Assembly: GCA_031360915.1 (NCBI GenBank)
Contig: JANMCE010000044.1
Location: forward strand, 1 to 11,614
DNA from: JANMCE01 sp031360915
GTDB lineage: Bacteria; Actinomycetota; Acidimicrobiia; Acidimicrobiales; Ilumatobacteraceae
Length of the DNA stretch: 11,614 nt
Reading direction: 5' to 3'
Under the pieces are notes generated by a model. It was not told the origin of the DNA. It saw nothing but the letters and a program-made list of their open reading frames with translations, and searched no databases. The position numbers and the translations under genes were made by a program. Positions 1 through 5,635 of this stretch are shown one piece after another. Each line of letters opens with the position of its first letter. Position 1 is the stretch's first letter.

Positions 1-258
1 CCGTAGCGGCGGTTGCAGACCCTCCGCTCTCCGTGCCTCCCCGAGTCCGCGATCAGATACCGGAATGTGGCGGGGATAGTCGATCGGCGGGCGAACTGCT
101 CAGTGTCGTTTCCTATTCGAAAATGAAAGTTACTGGTAGTCACTTGCAAGGAAACTTTTATTTCGAGCAAGTATCGAGGATGGATGTAGGCGTGATGCTC
201 GATCGGCCAAGCTGCGGATCACCCCCTACGCCAACGGATTCAGGTTAGGATCGAACCT
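1..258. other. Leader region upstream of ruvC, no convincing gene
   Basis: No protein I can recognise is encoded here on either strand. One plus-strand frame is open from near the window edge to a stop at about 248, but its product has no recognisable motif. Its second half (about 118-190) is clearly richer in A and T than the neighbouring genes, which fits non-coding or regulatory DNA. The octamer CGATCGGC occurs twice, at 81-88 and 200-207, and may be chance. A weak promoter-like pair can be drawn (TTGCAA at 144-149 and AAGTAT at 169-174), but its 19-base spacing is long. In many Actinobacteria yebC precedes ruvC; no yebC end is visible here. Confidence 0.5.
246..251 (+). promoter_or_regulatory. 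Possible -10 hexamer TAGGAT for a leaderless ruvC transcript
   Basis: TAGGAT fits the TANNNT -10 consensus. It ends 7 bases before the ruvC GTG, which is where a transcription start would fall, so the mRNA could begin at or next to the start codon. No Shine-Dalgarno sequence lies between, which agrees with leaderless translation, common in Actinobacteria. No good -35 element is seen. The context resembles the one in front of queA. This is inference from spacing alone. Confidence 0.4.
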
Positions 259-801
259 GTGTTCGTTGCTTTGGGAACTGGTCCTCGTCGGATTTTGGGT
301 ATTGACCCGGGGCTGACTCGATGTGGGTTCGCGTGTATCGAGGTTGATCGTCGCAAGCCCATGAAGCTGATCAGCATTGGCGTCTTGACCACGCCCGCCA
401 AGACGCCACTGCCGATGCGGCTGGCCGAACTCAAAGCCGACCTCGCCAAACTCATGGACGACGTAAATCCCGACGTTGTCGCGGTCGAGCATGTTTTTTT
501 CCAGGTGAATGTGCGCACGGCCATGTCGGTCGGACAGGCCAGCGGCTTGGCCCTGGCTGAGGCAGCGAGTAGGGGGTGCGAGGTCGTGCAGTACACACCG
601 AACGAAGTGAAGTCAGCGGTCGCCGGTTGGGGCGGGGCCGACAAGACACAGGTGGCCCGCATGGTGCAGGCCCGTCTCGGCCTGGCCGCCCCACCGAAAC
701 CGGCGGACGCGGCCGATGCCGCCGCACTCGCGCTTTGCTACCTCGCGCAAGCACCAATGTCGCGATTGACCCGGGCGGCGCTGGCCGGACAGACACGATG
801 A
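259..801 (+). CDS. ruvC: Holliday junction resolvase RuvC
   Basis: RuvC is the homodimeric, Mg-dependent endonuclease that cuts Holliday junctions after RuvAB branch migration, completing recombinational repair in the cytoplasm. The 180-residue product has the RNase H-like fold signatures: the first catalytic Asp in GIDPGLTRCG (D16), the second acidic residue in VAVEHVFF (E77), and the C-terminal pair in KPADAADAAALA (D150 and D153). These match the DEDD catalytic set of the family, and the length is close to the usual 170-180 residues. The GTG start at 259 is chosen because the family core begins about ten residues later and because a -10-like TAGGAT sits just upstream; no Shine-Dalgarno is present. 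The stop overlaps the ruvA start as ATGA, so the two are probably translationally coupled. Nothing suggests damage to the gene. Confidence 0.96.
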   Translation: MFVALGTGPRRILGIDPGLTRCGFACIEVDRRKPMKLISIGVLTTPAKTPLPMRLAELKADLAKLMDDVNPDVVAVEHVFFQVNVRTAMSVGQASGLALAEAASRGCEVVQYTPNEVKSAVAGWGGADKTQVARMVQARLGLAAPPKPADAADAAALALCYLAQAPMSRLTRAALAGQTR

Positions 802-1394
802 TCGGGTCATTGCGTGGACAGATGCTCGAGCGCGGTAGTAGTGGCGAGGTGCTGGTAGAGGTGCAGGGCGTTGGCTATCGGGTGATCGTGTCACCCCGCA
901 CGCTGTCGCAATTACCGAGCAGCGGCGACGTATTCCTCTTCATCCACCATCACATTCGGGAGGATGCGCAAGCGCTTTACGGCTTTGTTGGTCGCGATGA
1001 CCGCATGACATTTGAAGCGCTCATCTCTGCTCACGGTGTCGGCCCTGCGCTGGCACTTGCGATCCTGGGTGTTCATACTCCCGACAACCTTCGGGTAGCG
1101 GTGGCGACGGGTGACGATGCTGCGCTGTGCCTCGTACCTGGCGTAGGCAAGAAGACTGCGGCCCGCCTGCTGATCGAGTTGAAGAGCAAGCTTGACGTGC
1201 CCGACTTTGAAGTTCCGGCTGCGAGCAAGAATGGTGGCACGACCTCGGTGACGGCTGAGGTGCGAGAAGCGCTCGCCGGCCTTGGCTACGGCACCGACGA
1301 GATCCGCGACGTTTTGCGCGAACTGCCCGCGGGAGGAACCGCGGCGTCGTTGTTGCGGGAGGCGCTCGGGCTTCTAGGGTCAAAGCGTGCGTGA
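798..1394 (+). CDS. ruvA: Holliday junction branch migration complex subunit RuvA
   Basis: RuvA tetramers bind the four-way junction and load the RuvB motors. The product is 198 residues, close to the 203 of E. coli. Domain I is an OB fold (about 1-62), beginning MIGSLRG, with the acidic pin residues E55 and D56 at the same positions as in E. coli. Domain II has two helix-hairpin-helix motifs, around ISAHGVGPALALAIL (76-90) and LVPGVGKKTAARLL (112-125). A variable linker (about 134-149) leads to the small RuvB-binding domain III (about 150-198). The frame is open further upstream, but ATG 798 is the right start: it begins exactly at the family N terminus and overlaps the ruvC stop as ATGA. 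The 3' end overlaps ruvB by 8 bases. The first 222 bases of the longer frame are a shadow of ruvC. Confidence 0.96.
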   Translation: MIGSLRGQMLERGSSGEVLVEVQGVGYRVIVSPRTLSQLPSSGDVFLFIHHHIREDAQALYGFVGRDDRMTFEALISAHGVGPALALAILGVHTPDNLRVAVATGDDAALCLVPGVGKKTAARLLIELKSKLDVPDFEVPAASKNGGTTSVTAEVREALAGLGYGTDEIRDVLRELPAGGTAASLLREALGLLGSKRA

Positions 1395-2412
1395 CGAACT
1401 CGACCCCGTCGCCGACGAGATCGAGGCGTCGGATGAAACCAACCTGCGGCCTCGGCACCTTGCCGACTTCGTGGGTCAGCGCGAGCTGAAGGACCACCTG
1501 GGCATCATGCTCGAGGCGGCCCGTCGCCGCGGCCAGGCCGCCGACCACGTGCTGCTTGCCGGGCCACCTGGTCTGGGCAAAACGTCTATGGCCGCGATCA
1601 TCGCCATGGAGATGAACGCCCACTTCCTGGTCACCTCCGGCCCAACGCTTGAGCGGGCGGGTGATCTAGCCGCCATCCTCACCAAGCTCGATGAGGGCGA
1701 CGTGCTGTTCATCGACGAAATCCACCGGCTCTCGCGAGCAGTAGAAGAAATTCTCTATCCGGCCATGGAAGATTTTATGATCGACATCGTGGTCGGCAAA
1801 GGCCCGGCCGCCAGTTCGATTCGGCTGAACTTGCCGCGCTTCACTCTTGTGGGCGCCACCACGCGGACGGGCCTGATCACGGGGCCGTTGCGCGATCGTT
1901 TCGGTCTTACCGCGCGGCTCGACTTCTACGACCCAGACGAGTTGCAAGCCATCGTCAATCGCGCCGCCGGCATTCTGCATGTCGAGGTCACGCACGACGC
2001 CGCGTGGGAGATCGCCAAGCGCAGCCGCGGCACGCCTCGTATCGCCAACCGTCTGCTGCGACGCGTGCGGGACTTTGCTGAGGTACGGGGCGACGGCACC
2101 ATCAACGTCACCACCGCCAAGGCTGGCTTGTCGCTGTTCGGTGTCGACGAGCGCGGACTCGACAAGGTTGACCGCGCCATCTTGTCGGCCATCTGTCGTC
2201 AGTTCGGCGGTGGCCCGGTCGGGCTCAGCACGTTGGCGATCAGTGTGGGGGAGCAGACCGAAACAGTCGAAGATGTCTACGAACCGTTCCTCATCCAGCA
2301 AGGTTTTCTGGCTCGCACACCACGGGGGCGGGTTGCGATGCCTGCGGCGTTCGAGCACCTCGGCATGACACCGCCCGACCGAGGAAACCAGAGCCCGTCA
2401 CTGTTCGAGTGA
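1387..2412 (+). CDS. ruvB: Holliday junction branch migration ATPase RuvB
   Basis: RuvB is the hexameric AAA+ motor that pumps DNA through the RuvA-bound junction. The 341-residue product has every expected element: the entry motif LRPRHLADFVGQ (20-31), Walker A GPPGLGKT (59-66), Walker B LFIDEIHR (107-114), sensor 1 GATTR (156-160), the arginine-finger region PLRDRFG (167-173), and a C-terminal winged-helix region (about 265-335) with GGGPVGLSTLA. The GTG start at 1387 is supported by an AGGG ribosome-binding site at 1376-1379, 7 bases upstream. It overlaps the end of ruvA by 8 bases, so the three ruv genes form one tight unit. The 3' end overlaps the convergent reverse-strand gene by 15 bases, which leaves no room for an intergenic terminator. 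Confidence 0.97.
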   Translation: MRDELDPVADEIEASDETNLRPRHLADFVGQRELKDHLGIMLEAARRRGQAADHVLLAGPPGLGKTSMAAIIAMEMNAHFLVTSGPTLERAGDLAAILTKLDEGDVLFIDEIHRLSRAVEEILYPAMEDFMIDIVVGKGPAASSIRLNLPRFTLVGATTRTGLITGPLRDRFGLTARLDFYDPDELQAIVNRAAGILHVEVTHDAAWEIAKRSRGTPRIANRLLRRVRDFAEVRGDGTINVTTAKAGLSLFGVDERGLDKVDRAILSAICRQFGGGPVGLSTLAISVGEQTETVEDVYEPFLIQQGFLARTPRGRVAMPAAFEHLGMTPPDRGNQSPSLFE

Positions 2413-3030
2413 CGGACCAACTTCATTGGTACCCAGCGCATAGCCGCATTCACCGCAGTAGGTGACGCGCACCATGGCGTCGCCGTCATCGATCATCGTG
2501 GTCGTCAATGCAGTCGCCAACTTGGCTCGACACTGGGGGCACGACGCACGAACAGCCGGCTTGACGGAACTCCGGTGCCGGGCCTCGCGTACGCCTACGA
2601 CCTGCTCGGTAAGGCGACGCATTTGGGCCTGATCGACGCCCAGGGACTCGATGATTTTCAACGCAATCGAGGTCGGCTCATCGACGATGCCAATCAGGAT
2701 ATCGGTCGCCGAAACCATCTTGGCTGGCGTGTGGCGCGACCGGTACCGCAGGGCTGATTCCAACACATTGCGGGCGCGGGGCGTGAGCAGCACGAAGCCG
2801 ACCGGTGCCCGGCGACCCTTGCCGACGACGTCGATCGTGGCCTGCCACACCTTCGGTCGGGTAATAGCAGCCGCCGAGAGAATGCTGGAAGTGGGCTCGT
2901 CGCACGAGTCGAGCAGACCGAGCAGGAGATGCTCAGTACCGACGTAGCTGTGTCCGAGAAGGCGGGCTTCCTCTTGGGCGAACGCGACGGTGCGTCGACC
3001 CTGTTCGTCGAACTGGTCGAGGGCATTCAT
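2398..3030 (-). CDS. Stand-alone double Clp-N domain protein with C-terminal zinc-ribbon-like tail
   Basis: The 210-residue product starts MNALDQFDEQGRRTVAFAQE, typical of the N-terminal domain of ClpC-type AAA+ unfoldases. Two Clp-N repeats are visible: one around residues 1-72 with YVGTEHLLLGLL, and one around 78-150 with TPRARNVLESAL and SATDILIGIV. There is no Walker A or B motif, so it is not an unfoldase. A Ser/Arg-rich linker leads to CPQC (164-167) and CGEC (192-195), a probable four-cysteine zinc ribbon. Clp-N domains bind substrates and adaptors of ClpCP protease, so an adaptor, decoy or stress-sensor role is plausible; mycobacterial ClpC2 is another Clp-N protein lacking the motor. 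The specific function is unknown. The frame is open to 3249, but ATG 3030 is chosen because homology starts there and the extension lacks family character and would overlap queA. No clear Shine-Dalgarno is seen. It is transcribed against its neighbours. Confidence 0.88.
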   Translation of the reverse strand: MNALDQFDEQGRRTVAFAQEEARLLGHSYVGTEHLLLGLLDSCDEPTSSILSAAAITRPKVWQATIDVVGKGRRAPVGFVLLTPRARNVLESALRYRSRHTPAKMVSATDILIGIVDEPTSIALKIIESLGVDQAQMRRLTEQVVGVREARHRSSVKPAVRASCPQCRAKLATALTTTMIDDGDAMVRVTYCGECGYALGTNEVGPSLEQ

Positions 3031-3123
3031 GGTTTCACGAGGGTGTTGCCTGCACTGCTGTTCATGTTGGCGCGTGGGAGACGTCGGGGAAAGGGGCAAA
3101 GTCGCGAATAGAATCGGTGCCCT
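3031..3123. promoter_or_regulatory. Divergent intergenic spacer between the Clp-N gene and queA
   Basis: This 93-base spacer must carry the promoter of the reverse-strand Clp-N gene and probably that of queA and the genes after it. The only element I can point to on the plus strand is TAGAAT at 3109-3114. A purine-rich GGGAAAGGGG lies around 3087-3096, too far from queA to act as its ribosome-binding site. I find no convincing -10 or -35 pair for the reverse gene. Confidence 0.5.
3109..3114 (+). promoter_or_regulatory. Possible -10 hexamer TAGAAT for a leaderless queA transcript
   Basis: TAGAAT is a good match to the -10 consensus and ends 9 bases before the GTG at 3124. No Shine-Dalgarno lies between it and either candidate start. 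The stretch from the hexamer to the start, TAGAATCGGTGCCCTGTG, closely resembles TAGGATCGAACCTGTG before ruvC. No good -35 element is visible at the usual distance. Confidence 0.45.
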
Positions 3124-4140
3124 GTGCTGATGAGCGATGTGCTTTATGACCTGCCCGAACGTGCCATCGCGCAAAACCCAGCGCAGCCTAGGGATGCGGC
3201 GCGTCTGCTGGTGGATCGAGGGCCGACTAAGGGGGTTGAGCATCGGCATGTTCGTGACCTCCCCCAGCTGTTACAACGCGGTGACCTCTTAGTTGTAAAC
3301 GATACCCGCGTGCTTCCAGCGAGACTGGGATTGCATCGGAGTACTGGTGGTCAGGTCGAGGTGCTGCTGCTGGAGCGCCGCAACGATACGGCCACCAGGT
3401 GGGCCGCACTGGTGCGGCCGAGTCGCAAGATCGCCGTCGATGAAATCGTCACCGTCGGCGCGCTGCAGGTGCGGGTTGGGGAGAAGCTCGACGACACCGG
3501 ACAGCGCGAGGTGGAGATTCTCGGCGAAGATCCGCTCGGTGCCATTCAACAGCACGGCCAACTGCCGCTGCCGCCCTACATCACCGAACGGCCCGATGAT
3601 CCCGATCGCTACCAGACCGTGTACGCCCGGCGCGCGGCAAGTGCAGCTGCGCCCACAGCCGGCCTGCATTTCACCGAAGACCTACTGGCCCGTCTGGCCG
3701 ACGTGGGCGTCGGACTGGCGAGGGTGGAATTGGTGGTCGGACTCGATACCTTCCGCCCCGTTGCGGTGGAGGACCCCGCCGATCACCCCATGCACACCGA
3801 GGCCTACCGGGTTCCACCCGAAACCATCGACGCACTGGCCAAGGCGACCCGGGTGATTGCTGTTGGCACTACCTCGACCCGCGCCTTGGAGAGCTACGGC
3901 GCAACGGGTGAAGCGTTCGGCCGTACCAACCTGTTCATCCGCCGTCCGTATTCGTGGAAGTACGTCGACGTGCTCATGACGAACTTTCATCTGCCACGAA
4001 CCACACTGTTGCTCATGATTGACGCATTCATCGGGCCTCGCTGGCGCGACCTGTACGAGACCGCGCTGGCCAACGACTACCGATTCCTGTCATTCGGTGA
4101 TGCCATGCTTTTGGAGCGCAACCGTGACCTTCAAGGTTGA
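3124..4140 (+). CDS. queA: S-adenosylmethionine:tRNA ribosyltransferase-isomerase QueA
   Basis: QueA transfers and isomerises the ribosyl part of S-adenosylmethionine onto 7-aminomethyl-7-deazaguanine in the tRNA wobble position, giving epoxyqueuosine. Family motifs run through the protein (numbered from GTG 3124): LLVVNDTRVLPARL (55-68), LPLPPYI (147-153), YQTVYARR (163-170), AAPTAGLHFT (175-184), GLDTFRPV (206-213), VGTTSTRALES (247-257) and TNFHLPRTTLLLMIDAFIG (286-304). The length, 338 residues, is usual. The start is uncertain: GTG 3124 fits a leaderless transcript from the -10-like TAGAAT, whereas ATG 3130 gives the more typical N terminus MSDVLYDLPE; neither has a ribosome-binding site. 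The 3' end overlaps tgt by 17 bases, which fits coupled expression of consecutive queuosine steps. Confidence 0.96.
   Translation: MLMSDVLYDLPERAIAQNPAQPRDAARLLVDRGPTKGVEHRHVRDLPQLLQRGDLLVVNDTRVLPARLGLHRSTGGQVEVLLLERRNDTATRWAALVRPSRKIAVDEIVTVGALQVRVGEKLDDTGQREVEILGEDPLGAIQQHGQLPLPPYITERPDDPDRYQTVYARRAASAAAPTAGLHFTEDLLARLADVGVGLARVELVVGLDTFRPVAVEDPADHPMHTEAYRVPPETIDALAKATRVIAVGTTSTRALESYGATGEAFGRTNLFIRRPYSWKYVDVLMTNFHLPRTTLLLMIDAFIGPRWRDLYETALANDYRFLSFGDAMLLERNRDLQG
4113..4116 (+). promoter_or_regulatory. Ribosome-binding site GGAG deciding the tgt start
   Basis: GGAG lies inside the end of queA, 7 bases before GTG 4124. It supports that GTG over the in-frame ATG at 4019, which would add 35 residues that merely shadow queA. 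Confidence 0.65.
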
Positions 4141-5224
4141 GCTGAGGGTAGAAGCCACCGACGGCCCTGCCCGCACCGGGGTGGCCACGACGGTGAGGGG
4201 CAGCTACCAGACGCCATGCTTCATGCCGGTCGGAACCCGTGGCGCCATCAAGCACATGTCGGCCGCCGACTACGAGCGTCTCGGTGCCGAGATCGTGCTC
4301 GGCAACACCTACCACCTCATGCTGCGCCCCGGCGCCGACACCGTTGAGCGGTTCGGCGGCCTGGGTGCGTTCGCAGGTTGGAAGGGGTTGACCCTGACCG
4401 ACTCGGGTGGCTTCCAGGTCTTTTCGCTCGACCCGAAAGTGGATGACGACGGGGTCACCTTCAAGTCGGTGTACGACGGATCGATGCACCGCTTTACGCC
4501 AGAGATCGCGGTGCGGGTGCAAGAGCAGTTGGGTGCCGACATCGCCATGGTGCTCGACGTGTGTCCGCCCTTGCCGAGCGCGCCCGCCGTCATCCGCACC
4601 GCGGTAGAACGCACAAGTGAGTGGGCGGCCCTCGCCCGCAAGGCCCATCGCCTCGAGACCCAGTCTCTGTTCGGCATCGTGCAGGGTGGACTCGACGTTG
4701 CACTGCGCCGCGAGTCGGCGCAGCGTTCGGTCGCCATCGATTTCGACGGGTACGCCATTGGTGGCCTCAGCGTGGGGGAGACCCGCGCCGAAATGCTGCC
4801 CGCCCTCGCCGCTGCGCTCGAGAACCTCCCGAAGGACCAGCCTCGCTACCTGATGGGAGTGGGAGACCCGGCCAGCTTGGTGGAAGCCGTCGGCCTCGGC
4901 ATCGACCAATTCGACTGCGTGATGCAGACCAGGCTCGGCCGCCACGGCACCGCGTTGACGTCTGTCGGCAAGGTAAATCTGAAGAATGCGGCGGCGGCCC
5001 TCAGCGACGAACCAATCGACGCCGCCTGCCCGTGTGAGGTCTGTTTACGGCATTCGCGGGGCTATATCCGCCATTTGCTGCAGGTTGGTGAGCCAACGGG
5101 CAGTCGTCTCGTGTCGATACACAACGTGGCCTGGACCCTTGCGTTGATGGATGACATGCGCCGAACCATCAGGGAAGGTACGTTTGGCGGGTTCAAAGCG
5201 AGGATTCTTGACGTCTGGGGTTGA
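4124..5224 (+). CDS. tgt: Queuine/preQ1 tRNA-ribosyltransferase Tgt
   Basis: Tgt swaps the wobble guanine of GUN-anticodon tRNAs (Tyr, His, Asn, Asp) for preQ1, the step before QueA. The 366-residue product keeps the TIM-barrel motifs: TPCFMPVGTRGAIK, GNTYHLMLRPG, TDSGGFQVFSL with the catalytic Asp (D93), IGGLSVGE, PRYLMGVGDP, and FDCVMQTR with the nucleophile D264. The zinc site is intact: C302, C304 and C307 in CPCEVC, and H333 in SIHN. These and D264 have the same numbers as in E. coli. FDCVMQTR has Gln where the family usually has Pro, a minor change beside the active site. GTG 4124 is chosen because it follows a GGAG site and gives the normal N terminus. It overlaps queA by 17 bases. A 69-base gap follows before yajC. 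Confidence 0.96.
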   Translation: MTFKVELRVEATDGPARTGVATTVRGSYQTPCFMPVGTRGAIKHMSAADYERLGAEIVLGNTYHLMLRPGADTVERFGGLGAFAGWKGLTLTDSGGFQVFSLDPKVDDDGVTFKSVYDGSMHRFTPEIAVRVQEQLGADIAMVLDVCPPLPSAPAVIRTAVERTSEWAALARKAHRLETQSLFGIVQGGLDVALRRESAQRSVAIDFDGYAIGGLSVGETRAEMLPALAAALENLPKDQPRYLMGVGDPASLVEAVGLGIDQFDCVMQTRLGRHGTALTSVGKVNLKNAAAALSDEPIDAACPCEVCLRHSRGYIRHLLQVGEPTGSRLVSIHNVAWTLALMDDMRRTIREGTFGGFKARILDVWG

Positions 5225-5293
5225 TTCCTAGCGCTCGGGACCGACCAAGTAATCTCTAGCTTCCCTCAATTCCTGATCGCTGGACTCTCTCCC
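5225..5293. other. Spacer between tgt and yajC
   Basis: This is the longest gap in the queA-rel run. It holds no clear hairpin terminator. TAATCT at 5250-5255 could be a -10 box, but no -35 at the right distance is evident and it would leave a leader of roughly 30 bases without a Shine-Dalgarno. Either read-through or a weak internal promoter is possible. Confidence 0.35.
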
Positions 5294-5632
5294 ATGGCAA
5301 ACATACTCCCCCTCGTCATCATGCTTCCGCTGATGTATGTCTTACTGATTCGCCCGCAGAAGAAGCGGGCGGACCAGCAACGCCAGTTGGTCAACTCGGT
5401 CGCCGAAGGTGCTGAAGTGATGACCGCATCGGGCATCTACGGATTCGTGCATGCGGTGGAAGACGACATCATCTGGCTGGAAATCTCCGACGGCGTCATC
5501 ATTCGGGTCTCCAAGCAGGCGATCGGCAAAGTAACCCCGGCGGCGGCCGGTGCAGTAGACGACGTACCGGCCGGTGGCGAACCTCGCACCGACGACCCCG
5601 ACAATCTCGGCGACAACAGCGAAAAGGGCTGA
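5294..5632 (+). CDS. yajC: Sec translocon accessory protein YajC
   Basis: YajC is a small single-pass membrane protein that joins SecD and SecF in the accessory complex of SecYEG. The 112-residue product starts with one membrane segment (about residues 4-20) followed by the family hallmark LLIRPQKKR (17-25), then a soluble domain with GAEVMTASGIYGFV and a C-terminal Ala/Asp/Gly-rich tail (about 83-112). The family is usually 85-120 residues. No Shine-Dalgarno precedes ATG 5294, but the start is set by the membrane segment. The gene ends 3 bases before secD, which supports co-expression. Confidence 0.93.
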   Translation: MANILPLVIMLPLMYVLLIRPQKKRADQQRQLVNSVAEGAEVMTASGIYGFVHAVEDDIIWLEISDGVIIRVSKQAIGKVTPAAAGAVDDVPAGGEPRTDDPDNLGDNSEKG

Positions 5633-5635
5633 TTC

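Noticed and set aside
81..207. CGATCGGC pair as a direct-repeat operator
   Set aside because: The flanks do not match, the octamer contains a common palindrome (CGATCG), and two copies 119 bases apart are plausible by chance in GC-rich DNA.
33..248. Plus-strand frame of 71 codons before ruvC
   Set aside because: No recognisable motif, AT-rich codons in the second half unlike the neighbours, and no ribosome-binding site at its GTG.
3031..3249. 73-residue N-terminal extension of the Clp-N protein
   Set aside because: Clp-N similarity begins at the Met encoded at 3030; the extension has no family character and would overlap queA.
4028..4945. 305-codon reverse-strand frame opposite tgt
   Set aside because: Shadow of tgt, whose active site and zinc ligands are all in the plus frame; the reverse product has no recognisable domain.
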